Below, piece by piece: positions 1 through 7,539 of a DNA stretch of 64,000 nucleotides. A program made the translations under genes and the position numbers. This stretch comes from Parerythrobacter lacustris. Lineage in GTDB: Bacteria; Pseudomonadota; Alphaproteobacteria; Sphingomonadales; Sphingomonadaceae. Where the stretch lies: assembly GCF_024626475.1 (NCBI RefSeq), contig NZ_JANKHH010000001.1, forward strand, positions 1-64,000, given 5' to 3'. The notes under the pieces were generated by a model. That model had not been told where the DNA came from, made no database searches, and saw only the letters and a list, made by a program, of their open reading frames with translations. Positions within the stretch are counted from its first letter, which is position 1; the number at the start of each line of letters is the position of its first letter.

Positions 1-214
1 GGCGCATCCACACACGCTATGATCGCTGCGCGCATGCCTTCATGTCAGCAATATGCATCGCCGCAACCGTCATCTTCTGGCTCAATCAATGAGTCCTGAC
101 CCTAGCCTTGCGGCAAAGGTTCCCCATGTTCGACTGGTCGGGGTCTCACGATGCAAAGCTTCGCCATACCGCTTCATACTTATGAGAATTCCGCGAATCA
201 TTGCAGAAAAAGCG

Positions 215-239
215 GGAACGAACAGGGGTCTAACTCATT
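215..239 (+). promoter_or_regulatory. Possible EcfG-type promoter upstream of the csbD-like gene
   Basis: The sequence shows GGAAC at 215-219, then 16 bases, then CATT at 236-239. General-stress ECF sigma (EcfG) promoters of alphaproteobacteria have GGAAC, a 16-17 base spacer and CGTT, so the second element has one mismatch. CsbD-like genes are commonly under general-stress control, which makes the assignment attractive. It is weak and rests on one short motif. Confidence 0.25.
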
Positions 240-325
240 CATTTTACAAGCCGCCCAATGCGCGGCCTGCCTGTCTCCGGACCCCCTTCCGGACGCAAAG
301 GCGGACACAATCAAGGAGATAAATC

Positions 326-496
326 ATGGGCGAACTCACGGACAAAGCCAAAGGCCTCACCAACGAAGCAATCGGCAAGGTGAAGCAGCAGTCGAGCAAC
401 CCGGAAACTCAGGCGGAAGGCCATGCGCAGGAGCGCAAGGGTGAAGCCCAGCAGGTCAAGGGCAAGGTCAAGGGCGCCCTCGGCGACAAGATCTGA
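326..496 (+). CDS. CsbD-like stress protein, 56 aa
   Basis: This is a small hydrophilic protein beginning MGELTDKAKG. It is rich in Lys, Glu, Gln and Gly, with the repeated GKVK/GEAQ pattern typical of CsbD-family proteins (usually 55-70 aa). The molecular function of the family is unknown; members accumulate during general stress. The start is supported by AAGGAGAT at 313-320, five bases before the ATG. A strong intrinsic terminator follows, so it is probably a single-gene unit. The 325 bases before it hold no gene I can support, only a possible stress promoter at 215-239. Confidence 0.85.
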   Translation: MGELTDKAKGLTNEAIGKVKQQSSNPETQAEGHAQERKGEAQQVKGKVKGALGDKI

Positions 497-520
497 GTGA
501 CTTGACCGTCCAATGAATTG

Positions 521-549
521 GGGGCTGCGGGAAACTGCGGCCCCTTTTT
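521..549 (+). terminator. Intrinsic terminator after the csbD-like gene
   Basis: GGGGCTG pairs with TGCGGCCCC-side bases around a GAAA-containing loop (one G-T pair), and the stem is followed directly by five T at 545-549. It lies 25 bases after the csbD-like stop codon and points the same way. Confidence 0.8.
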
Positions 550-626
550 CTTGCTCATTAAACCCCGCTTACCCGGTGTTAACCATATTCGGCGACAACG
601 CCCCTGCAACAGGGGGCAAGAACGCC

Positions 627-1151
627 ATGTCGACCACCACCGCTTCGCTGACCATCGCCGAGATGCGCGAATTCGCCAGCTTTACCGCCGCCGAGCAGCG
701 CTACATCAGGCGCGGCCTCGATATCGGGCTCGGCCGGCAGGATGCGTTCAAGCTGTGGGCGCGCGATGCGAGCGAGAACGCCGCAATCCGCAGCCAGTAT
801 GTCGCCTATCAGGAATTGAAGGTGCTGCGCGACAGCGTGCCGGCCGAAAGCGGCTTCGACGCGATCGAAAGCTTCATCGGCAAGCTGACCCGCGTGGCCG
901 CCTTCGACCTCGCACAAGAACGGCTCGACGGCTTCTCCGCCTTCCGCTTCCTCTACGAGCGCCTGCTCGGCCCCGACGTACGCCCGTGGCTCCCCAGCGC
1001 ATTCTGCGCCGCCGCCGCGCTGCCGCAAATCCGCCCGACCCGCCGCAAGCTGCTGCTCCAGTCGCTGAGCGAAGCCGCCGCCACCGCGCCCGGCTGGAGC
1101 GATGCAAGGCCGAGCTTCTTCCCGGAATTTATCGAGAAAGAGGCGGCATAG
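627..1151 (+). CDS. Uncharacterised protein, 174 aa
   Basis: I do not recognise this family. The predicted protein starts MSTTTASLTIAEMREF and is a mixed, mainly helical soluble protein with no signal peptide or membrane segment. ATG 627 is preferred to the upstream in-frame ATG at 513 because the upstream part runs through the csbD terminator, and AGGGGG at 610-615 could serve as a ribosome site, though it is far from the ATG. The next gene starts three bases after its stop, so the two are probably co-transcribed. Confidence 0.6.
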   Translation: MSTTTASLTIAEMREFASFTAAEQRYIRRGLDIGLGRQDAFKLWARDASENAAIRSQYVAYQELKVLRDSVPAESGFDAIESFIGKLTRVAAFDLAQERLDGFSAFRFLYERLLGPDVRPWLPSAFCAAAALPQIRPTRRKLLLQSLSEAAATAPGWSDARPSFFPEFIEKEAA

Positions 1152-1154
1152 TCC

Positions 1155-1655
1155 GTGCAAATCGAGATCGGGTTGGCCGACAAGCGGTTGCAGGCTCGCG
1201 ATCCGTTTGAATGGGCTGGCCGAGTACTCAGCCACTTCGCTTGCGCCGAGCAAGCAATCGGGCGGTTGAGCTTGGCGCTTGACCTCCCGATCGAGAAAGG
1301 CGCGTTGTCCAACCTTGCCGACCTACGCAACCGACTAGTGGCTGCGGAGGATCGCCATTGCTCGGCATTGAATAATCGAATTGCACGATGGATGTCCCAC
1401 CGACCAGTTCGGCACCTCTTGGCCCATGCGACGATCCACCAACTTACCGATCTGGCCGGACGGGATGTTGTCATTACACGGCATCTTCCAAGAGATCGTG
1501 ATGACGTGACTCCAGACCGCATGTGGACGAGCGAGGAGCGAGAGGAGCTTTTGCGGCAGGCTACCAGCGACAGTCGATCCATCTCCGACCAAGTTTCCAA
1601 CCTGCTTTCGGACAAGGCCCTGGTCGCCAAACTTAAGCGACACCAACCCCGATAA
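1155..1655 (+). CDS. Uncharacterised protein, 166 aa
   Basis: This is an unrecognised soluble protein starting at GTG 1155, three bases after the preceding stop. The N-terminal half carries a helical stretch, FACAEQAIGRLSLAL, followed by Leu-rich segments; the C-terminal third is charged. No catalytic motif, signal peptide or membrane helix is visible. Its composition is somewhat less G+C-rich than the surrounding housekeeping genes, which may hint at an accessory origin. Coding status rests on the uninterrupted frame and tight spacing. Confidence 0.5.
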   Translation: MQIEIGLADKRLQARDPFEWAGRVLSHFACAEQAIGRLSLALDLPIEKGALSNLADLRNRLVAAEDRHCSALNNRIARWMSHRPVRHLLAHATIHQLTDLAGRDVVITRHLPRDRDDVTPDRMWTSEEREELLRQATSDSRSISDQVSNLLSDKALVAKLKRHQPR

Positions 1656-1698
1656 GGACCAGCGAAAATTATCCGGCGCTTGATTGGCAACCGATACT

Positions 1699-2109
1699 TT
1701 AGGTCTCGAGGGTCCAGTCGTCGGCGAAGCATTCGAACGTCGAATCTCGCAGATAGAAGAGGAAATGTCGTTGTTCGGGCCTTCCCGGTAGGATGACATT
1801 CCATTCGAACGCACCAAGTGCATCCTTGTCCTCGCCGACAATTTCGTAGAACAAGCCCCAGTCGGGCGCGGTGCGACCGTACCTGCACTGGTCGCGATAC
1901 CAGCCTTCATCGTTCAAATCGTGAATCAGCCAACGGCTGACATTCTCGAACAACAGCGAGTGTCGAGATCTGTTCAGGCGCTGGAATCGAAAGGTGTCTG
2001 CAGCAAATGTCAGCCTGACAGATGCCCCATCAATTTCGACCCGCTCATGGGGAACATTCGGGTCTGCGTTCCAGCCATCGTTGAGAATTACGAAGTCCGG
2101 GACACCCAT
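1699..2109 (-). CDS. Uncharacterised protein, 136 aa
   Basis: This is a small soluble protein beginning MGVPDFVILNDGWNADPN, rich in aromatic residues and Asp. I recognise no family. It lies directly downstream of the acyl-CoA ligase on the same strand: its ATG is three bases beyond the ligase stop codon, so translation is probably coupled. Like the two plus-strand genes before it, it is lower in G+C than the ligase. The 43-base gap to the convergent gene ending at 1655 shows no clear terminator. Confidence 0.55.
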   Translation of the reverse strand: MGVPDFVILNDGWNADPNVPHERVEIDGASVRLTFAADTFRFQRLNRSRHSLLFENVSRWLIHDLNDEGWYRDQCRYGRTAPDWGLFYEIVGEDKDALGAFEWNVILPGRPEQRHFLFYLRDSTFECFADDWTLET

Positions 2110-2112
2110 CAA

Positions 2113-3918
2113 TCAACCCCGATACAGCCCATCAAGCCGCTCCTGGTATCGTTCGCGGATCTTGTGGCGGCGGATTTTCAGGCTCGGGGTCATTTCCTCG
2201 TTCTCGATCGCGAAGGGTTCGTCGGCGAAGGCGAACTGGCGGACTTTTTCGATCACGCTGAGGTCCTGGTTCACCCGCGCCACCGCGTCGCCTACGGCCT
2301 TCTTGAACGCGGGCAGCTCTTGCAGCGCCTTCAGGTCGAATTTCTCGCCGTTGGCGCGCGCCCATTCGACCGCCCATTCGGCATCGGGAACGATCAGCCC
2401 GACGACATAGGGCCGCCTGTCGCCGCTCACCATTGCCTGCGCGATCTCCGGCTGGAGCGTCAGCATACCCTCGATCTTCTGCGGCGCGACATTGTCGCCC
2501 TTGTCGTTGACGATCATGTCCTTCTTGCGGTCGGTGATCTTGATCCGGCCGCGCTCGTCGAGATGGCCGATATCGCCGGTGTGGAGCCAGCCGTCTTGGA
2601 GCGTGCGCGCGGTTTCGGCGTCGTTGCGCCAGTAGCCGTGCATCACCAGCTCGCCCCGCACGAGGATCTCGCCGTCCTTGGCGATTTTGACTTCGACCCC
2701 TTCCATCGGCGGGCCGACGGTGTCCATCTTGAGGCCGACTTTGGGCCGGTTGCAGCTGATTACCGGCCCCGCCTCGGTCTGTCCGTATCCTTGCAGCATG
2801 GTCAGCCCCATCGCCTCGAAGAAACTGCCGACCTCAGGGTTGAGCGGCGCGCCGCCGCTGACCATCGCCTTGATGCGGCCGCCGAAGCGCTGGCGGATCT
2901 TCGGCCGCAATGCGCGTTCGAGGAGAAAGTCCATCGGCCGGTCGCGCAGCCGCTTGCGGCCTTCCTGCTGTTTTTCGGAAATCGCGATCGCGCGGTCCAT
3001 CATGTAGTTGGCAACGCGGCCCTGCTTCTCGATCTGTTTCATGATCCGGCTGCGCAGCACCTCGAACAGCCGCGGGACGACGACCATGATCGTCGGGCGG
3101 GTTTCCTCGATATTGCTGGCGAGCTTCTCAAGCCCTTCCGAATAGAAAATCTCCGCGCCCGCGCCGATCGGCAGATACTGGCCGCCGGTGTGCTCGTAGG
3201 CGTGGCTCAGCGGCAGGAAGCTGAGGAAGCGTTCGTGATCGTCGATCCCGAAATCGTTGAGCAGGATCTCCGCCGCGCCCTTGACGTTGCACAGGATCAT
3301 CCCGTGATGCTGCAGCACCCCGCGCGGCGCGCCGCCGGTGCCGCTGGTGTAGATGATGCAGGCGGTGCGATCGCGCTGGATATCGGCGATCCGCGCCTCG
3401 ACCGCCTTGCGCGCGGCGGCCGCATCCCCCGTCAGCATGCTGTCCCATCGGTGGTAGTCGAAGCTGCCCGATTGCTGGCGGTGGAGGTCTTCGATCCCGA
3501 TGACGTGCTCGGTAACTCCGGTCGACAGCAGCGCGCCATGCAGCGGCTTGAGCAGTTTCTCGGTCGAGACGATCACCGCCTTCGCCCCCGAATTGTCGAG
3601 GATATGCGCGTGGTCGCGTTCGGTGTTGGTGATATAGGCGGGGACGGTGATCGCGCCCGCAGCCATCACCGCGAGGTCCGAAATGCACCATTCGGGCCGG
3701 TTTTCGGACACCAGCACCACCCGGTCGCCATCCTTGATTCCGATCCGGCGCAGGTTCTCGGCTAGCAGGCAAACCTGGTCCGCCACTTCGCGCCAGCTCT
3801 GGGTCTGCCACGCGCCGTCGATCTTCGCGCCAAGGAAGGGCTTGTCGCCCTTCTCGTCGGCCCGGCGGAGGAACAGTTCGACGAGATTTCGCGTCGTGTC
3901 GAGTTCGGATAGATTCAA
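2113..3918 (-). CDS. Long-chain fatty acid--CoA ligase (AMP-forming), about 601 aa
   Basis: This is an ANL-superfamily adenylating enzyme that activates a fatty acid with ATP and CoA. The phosphate-binding motif IIYTSGTGGAPRGV, the GYGQTEAGP adenine motif, the GDIGHLDERGRIKITDRKKD hinge region and a C-terminal lysine-bearing domain are all present. Length fits the roughly 600-residue FadD15-like group. The start is uncertain: TTG at 3918 has GGGAG eight bases upstream and gives MNLSELDTTRN, a typical N-terminus. GTG at 3933 and a start at 4080 are also in frame, but the latter runs into the gamma-glutamyltransferase coding region. Substrate specificity cannot be read from the sequence. Confidence 0.85.
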   Translation of the reverse strand: MNLSELDTTRNLVELFLRRADEKGDKPFLGAKIDGAWQTQSWREVADQVCLLAENLRRIGIKDGDRVVLVSENRPEWCISDLAVMAAGAITVPAYITNTERDHAHILDNSGAKAVIVSTEKLLKPLHGALLSTGVTEHVIGIEDLHRQQSGSFDYHRWDSMLTGDAAAARKAVEARIADIQRDRTACIIYTSGTGGAPRGVLQHHGMILCNVKGAAEILLNDFGIDDHERFLSFLPLSHAYEHTGGQYLPIGAGAEIFYSEGLEKLASNIEETRPTIMVVVPRLFEVLRSRIMKQIEKQGRVANYMMDRAIAISEKQQEGRKRLRDRPMDFLLERALRPKIRQRFGGRIKAMVSGGAPLNPEVGSFFEAMGLTMLQGYGQTEAGPVISCNRPKVGLKMDTVGPPMEGVEVKIAKDGEILVRGELVMHGYWRNDAETARTLQDGWLHTGDIGHLDERGRIKITDRKKDMIVNDKGDNVAPQKIEGMLTLQPEIAQAMVSGDRRPYVVGLIVPDAEWAVEWARANGEKFDLKALQELPAFKKAVGDAVARVNQDLSVIEKVRQFAFADEPFAIENEEMTPSLKIRRHKIRERYQERLDGLYRG

Positions 3919-4018
3919 GGCAGCCGCTCCCACTGCTGTGTGCCGGGTTGTGATATTTCGTTCGTCGGCCCGATTTAGGCTTGCCGTTCCGTAGCGGCAA
4001 GCTTCGAGCGGTGGTCCC

Positions 4019-5740
4019 TCACGGCATTTCGAGCTGCGCCTCGAGCCGCGGATCGCGCGCGCTGGTCCAAACGTTGCCATGCCGCAGCACCGCGTTCGCC
4101 TTGACCGGGGCTGCGCGGATCATCGTCTTCGCGTGGCCGAGCGCAGCGAAGGCATCGGCGGAGGCGGCGAGCCAGGTGCCTTCCTCGAGCATCACCTGAT
4201 CGCCGAATGCCATGATGAATGGCAGGCCCAGCGCGTCCTCGGCCGACAGCCCGAAATCGATCACGCCGATGATGCTGCGCGCGGTCTGCACCGGGATCGT
4301 CTGCCCGCCCGCCGCGCCGACCGCGAGCATCGGCCTGCCCGCCGGGTCCCACACCACGAAGGGCGACATCGAACTGCGCGGCCGCTTGCCGCCTTCCACC
4401 CTATTGGCGACCATCCGCCCGTCGACCTCGGGAGCGCGACTGAAATCGGTCAGCTCGTTATTGAGATAGAACCCCCCATGCATCAGGCCCGAGCCGAACG
4501 CGCCCTCGATGGTCGAGGTGTAGCTGACCATTACATTGTCGCGATCGACCGCGGCGAAATGCGAGGTGCCGTTCTCTTCCGGCTCGTCGCCGTCGGCGAG
4601 CGCCAGAGCAGCCCCTGCCGGTTTGCCTGGCTCGACCTTCGCCAGCGTCGATGTCGGATCGATCAGCGCGCTGCGCGCCGCGAGATAGTCGCGGTCGAGC
4701 AGGCCTTCGACCGGCACGGGCACGAAATCGCTGTCGCCGAGATAGAGTTCGCGGTCGGCATAGGCGAGGCGCTGTGATTCGACGAACAGGTGCCAGGTCA
4801 CCGGGCTTTCCCTCCCCAGCGCGGCGAGGTCGAACCTTTCGAGCTGGGTCAGGATCTGGATCACGGCGATCCCGCCGGAGGTCGGCGGGCCCATGCCGCA
4901 GATGCGATAGCCGCGATAGCTGCCGCATACCGGGGCGCGGAGCGTCGCTTCGTAGGCGTTGACATCTGCCTCGGTCATCGCCCCTTCGCGCGGTGTGGCA
5001 GCAGCCACCGTGGCGGCAAGCAGCGCGGCGTCCGCGCCTTCGTAGAATGCTTCCGGCCCGCGCGCGGCGATCCGCTCGAAAGTCTGCGCCAGCGCTTCAT
5101 TGGTCACCCGCGTACCGACCGGCACGGGCTCGCCGGCAGCATCGAAGAACAACGTCTGTCCCTGGGTAGTCGCCGCGGCGCGATCCTTCGCACTGTCGAG
5201 CGAGCTGTTGAGCCGCGGATTGACGAGGAATCCCTCGCGCGCGAGCCGGATCGCCGGGTCGAACAGCCGCGCCCATGGCAGTGTGCCGTGCTTGTCATGC
5301 GCCATAGCGGCGAGCGCGATATTGCCCGGCACACCGACGCTCAGCCCGCTGCGCACCGATTCGCCGAACGGCGGCAGGGTGCCGTCCTCCTTCAGGAACC
5401 AGCGCGGGTCTGCGCCCGCCGGGGCTTTCTCGCGCCCGTCGAAGCTTTCGACCACACCGCCGGGTGTCCCGCGCACCATGAAGCCGCCGCCGCCGATGCC
5501 CGAGCTTTGCGGTTCGACAACTGTCAGGGCCAGCATGGTGGCAATCGCGGCATCGACCGCGCTGCCGCCCTGCGCGAGCATTTCCATCCCTGCTTCCTCG
5601 GCGCGCGGGTCGGCTGCGCTAACCGTGCCAACAAATTCGGACGAAGGAGGTGTCGAGGCGACGGTCGCCGTGGATTGCGTGGGGGTACAGGCCGGCAGCA
5701 CGGCTGCGGCAGCAAGCGGGAACAGGAAGCGCTTCAACAT
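4019..5740 (-). CDS. ggt: Gamma-glutamyltransferase lipoprotein, 573 aa
   Basis: This Ntn-hydrolase removes or transfers the gamma-glutamyl group of glutathione and related amides in the periplasm. The N-terminus is a lipoprotein signal (VLPAC), so it is probably membrane-anchored. The enzyme matures by self-cleavage before a Thr; here this is Thr392 in ENGTSHFAAVD, close to the position in known enzymes. The GSGLMHGGFYLNNE and SSMSPFVV stretches of the small subunit are present. It starts 11 bases after the stop of a pyrD remnant, which suggests an ancestral pyrD-ggt arrangement. Confidence 0.92.
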   Translation of the reverse strand: MLKRFLFPLAAAAVLPACTPTQSTATVASTPPSSEFVGTVSAADPRAEEAGMEMLAQGGSAVDAAIATMLALTVVEPQSSGIGGGGFMVRGTPGGVVESFDGREKAPAGADPRWFLKEDGTLPPFGESVRSGLSVGVPGNIALAAMAHDKHGTLPWARLFDPAIRLAREGFLVNPRLNSSLDSAKDRAAATTQGQTLFFDAAGEPVPVGTRVTNEALAQTFERIAARGPEAFYEGADAALLAATVAAATPREGAMTEADVNAYEATLRAPVCGSYRGYRICGMGPPTSGGIAVIQILTQLERFDLAALGRESPVTWHLFVESQRLAYADRELYLGDSDFVPVPVEGLLDRDYLAARSALIDPTSTLAKVEPGKPAGAALALADGDEPEENGTSHFAAVDRDNVMVSYTSTIEGAFGSGLMHGGFYLNNELTDFSRAPEVDGRMVANRVEGGKRPRSSMSPFVVWDPAGRPMLAVGAAGGQTIPVQTARSIIGVIDFGLSAEDALGLPFIMAFGDQVMLEEGTWLAASADAFAALGHAKTMIRAAPVKANAVLRHGNVWTSARDPRLEAQLEMP

Positions 5741-5751
5741 GGCGGAAAGTG

Positions 5752-5817
5752 CTATTCGCTCCCGACCGCCTCGGCAATCGAATTGAAGCCGACTTGCTTC
5801 ATCCGGTGGCCAAGGTC
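5752..5817 (-). pseudogene. Remnant of the 3' end of an older pyrD
   Basis: On the minus strand this stretch reads DLGHRMKQVGFNSIAEAVGSE followed by TAG at 5754-5752. The ending GF-S-IAEAVG-E is the usual C-terminus of alphaproteobacterial class 2 dihydroorotate dehydrogenases; the intact neighbouring PyrD has the related GFSSVADAVG near its own end. No start codon or body belongs to this fragment. It is more G+C-rich than the intact pyrD upstream. I read it as the tail of the original gene, left when the body was replaced. The upstream boundary is approximate. Confidence 0.65.
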
Positions 5818-5895
5818 ATCGCGATGGCGGGATGACGTCCCTCATCATCGGGCTCCTGCGCTGGGAGAAACGCCGAAACGCAACAAGCGCCAATG

Positions 5896-7023
5896 CTATG
5901 CGTAAGCCCTGAGTGATGCTGGTTGGGCCGAATCAATATTGATTGAGCTTTCGGCCAACGGGCTCACATTTTCTGTGTCGCCGGCATCCACACCGACTGC
6001 ATCCGCGACAGATGAGAACCCATCGCGCTTCAATAATTTAGCAAGCCCCATGTTTATTTTTGGCACCAAGCTCGGGCCTTCATAAATAAATGCGGTATAA
6101 ATTTGAAGCAAACTCGCGCCCTGTCGAATTCTCAAATACGCATCCTCGGATGTGGAAATACCACCGACACTAATGATTGGCAGGTGTGCGCCGACTCTCT
6201 GATAAAAAGCTTTCAGAGAACGAATACTGAGTTCCCTTAGGGGTGCTCCAGAGAGTCCGCCCGCTAGATCCTTCGCGTTATGAGACTTGAGAAAGTCAGG
6301 TCGAGATGTTGTAGTATTACCGACAATGATCCCCGCAACTGAAGATTCCATCACGGCACGGCAGGTTTCATCTATCGATACGCCGTCGAGGTCTGGCGAC
6401 ACTTTTAAGAAAACGGGGACATCTTCAGAGCGAATTGATTGATCTAACCGACCGAGCAGGTCTTTAAGTTCGCCACCGGATTCAAGACTTCGGAGCCCTG
6501 GAGTATTAGGCGAGGACACGTTTATAGTCACATAGCTGGCAAACTTTGCGACCCCTTGCAAACAAGTGATGTAGTCTTGGATCCTATCGACCGATTCCTT
6601 GTTTGCGCCGATATTGACCCCCAAAGGACCAAGCATGCCATTGTAGCGTGACAGCCTTTTAAGCGCAGGCGCCAACCCGGAGTTCGGAAACCCCATGCGG
6701 TTAATTATAGCACTGTCCGAAACAAGCCGATCAATTCGCGGTTTCGAATTACCCTCCTGAGGTTCTGGGGTAATTGTGCCGACTTCGACGAACCCAAACC
6801 CAAAGCGATATATCTGCTGAAAGACGCTACAATCTTTATCGAATCCTGCCGCCATTCCTACTGGATTCTCGAAGTCAATCCCAGCGACCGTGGATCTGAG
6901 GACTGAATCCGAAATCTGAGATTTTGCGGGATATGCCCAAATCAGTTTTGCGACCGCGTCATGCACGACTTCGGGGTCGAGCGTGAAAAGCAATGGGCGA
7001 AATATCGTCTTATAGGCCAGCAT
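5896..7023 (-). CDS. pyrD: Dihydroorotate dehydrogenase, quinone-dependent class 2, 375 aa
   Basis: This enzyme oxidises dihydroorotate to orotate in pyrimidine synthesis and passes electrons to membrane quinone. The N-terminal FRPLLFTLDPEVVHD helix is the membrane-docking region of class 2 enzymes. NPVGMAAGFDKD, the catalytic-serine motif INVSSPNTPGLR-like stretch (VTINVSSPNTPGLR), IVGNTTTSRP and GGISTSEDAYLRIRQGAS are all intact. About 25 residues after VADAVG form an unusual C-terminal tail. The gene is visibly AT-richer than its neighbours (roughly half G+C by eye). It lies between 5' and 3' remnants of a G+C-rich pyrD, indicating replacement by a foreign copy. Confidence 0.9.
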   Translation of the reverse strand: MLAYKTIFRPLLFTLDPEVVHDAVAKLIWAYPAKSQISDSVLRSTVAGIDFENPVGMAAGFDKDCSVFQQIYRFGFGFVEVGTITPEPQEGNSKPRIDRLVSDSAIINRMGFPNSGLAPALKRLSRYNGMLGPLGVNIGANKESVDRIQDYITCLQGVAKFASYVTINVSSPNTPGLRSLESGGELKDLLGRLDQSIRSEDVPVFLKVSPDLDGVSIDETCRAVMESSVAGIIVGNTTTSRPDFLKSHNAKDLAGGLSGAPLRELSIRSLKAFYQRVGAHLPIISVGGISTSEDAYLRIRQGASLLQIYTAFIYEGPSLVPKINMGLAKLLKRDGFSSVADAVGVDAGDTENVSPLAESSINIDSAQPASLRAYA

Positions 7024-7056
7024 TGGGCGCCTCGAATCCAGCTAAGGCCTCGAATC

Positions 7057-7079
7057 AAAACCGCCCGGGTGTCGGGCGG
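7057..7079 (-). terminator. Terminator-like hairpin just upstream of pyrD
   Basis: Read on the minus strand, CCGCCCG and CGGGCGG form a perfect 7-bp stem with a 5-base loop, followed by TTTT. It ends about 33 bases before the pyrD ATG. It may be the terminator of the gene that lay upstream of pyrD in the donor genome, or a leader attenuator. If active, it separates the old pyrD 5' remnant from the intact gene, so the intact gene would need its own promoter. Confidence 0.5.
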
Positions 7080-7175
7080 AAATGGAGACCTTGTTGGAAT
7101 CTTCCTATGAATCATTCTCGCCAATGACGCAAGGGCTGGCACATTTGCACGGATCGACTGGGTGGTTGGATCTTC

Positions 7176-7208
7176 GAACAGGGCGGGGCGCAGCAGCGGG
7201 AAAATCAT
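7176..7208 (-). pseudogene. Remnant of the first 11 codons of an older pyrD
   Basis: On the minus strand ATG at 7208 opens the frame MIFPLLRPALF, after which the sequence stops resembling PyrD (next residues EDPTTQ). Class 2 enzymes typically begin with a hydrophobic residue run and LLRPALF or RPLLF, then LDPE; the intact gene 150 bases downstream has FRPLLFTLDPE. The fragment is G+C-rich like the rest of the chromosome. I infer it is the surviving 5' end of the native pyrD. Alone it is short and could be chance, but it matches the 3' remnant at 5752-5817. Confidence 0.6.
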
Positions 7209-7418
7209 GCGCGCGAGCCTATACAGGCGGTTCGCTGGCTGTCGATTGCGACATTTCGCGTCATGCAAGGATCGATAGTGACAATTTCATTTCAAAAAAC
7301 AGCGCGAAACCGCGTTTGGGTTGTCGTATCCATACAATCACCGCGCGCCCACTCGGCATATACGAATCATGCGACCCGAAGGGCTCGAAGCAGCAATGCT
7401 AGAGTTCCTTGACTTCAG
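7209..7418. other. Gene-free stretch that may encode a small RNA on the plus strand
   Basis: No convincing protein gene lies here: the open frames show no recognisable motifs and no good ribosome site. The stretch is moderately AT-rich with small GC hairpins (for example CGCGAAACCGCG near 7301). It ends at a very strong plus-strand terminator (7419-7451) although no plus-strand gene precedes it. A short non-coding transcript is one explanation; read-through from an unseen promoter is another. Confidence 0.3.
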
Positions 7419-7451
7419 GGGCGGTCCTCTCCGGAGGGCCGCCCTTTTTTT
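7419..7451 (+). terminator. Strong intrinsic terminator without an obvious upstream gene
   Basis: Bases 7419-7429 and 7434-7444 form an 11-bp stem (one G-T pair) with a TCCG loop, followed by seven T. It works only in the plus direction. The nearest plus-strand gene starts downstream at 7540, so it must end a transcript arising somewhere in the preceding gene-free region. Confidence 0.85.
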
Positions 7452-7539
7452 GTCTGCGCGACAAATCGGGTCCCGGCTCTGGCCAAATCCGCCTCGGGCC
7501 AGCTAGGACTGCAGGACGTTGTAAATCCGGAGATCGTCC

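Noticed and set aside
53-322. Open frame before the csbD-like gene
   Set aside because: No recognisable motif or good ribosome site, irregular codon use, and it overlaps the likely promoter and leader of the csbD-like gene.
1921-3765. 614-codon plus-strand frame opposite the acyl-CoA ligase
   Set aside because: Antisense shadow of a clear enzyme gene; its residue make-up reflects the complementary codon bias and shows no domain.
7082-7402. Plus-strand frame in the region between pyrD and the DUF885 gene
   Set aside because: No motif or ribosome site, and it runs antisense through the old pyrD 5' fragment.
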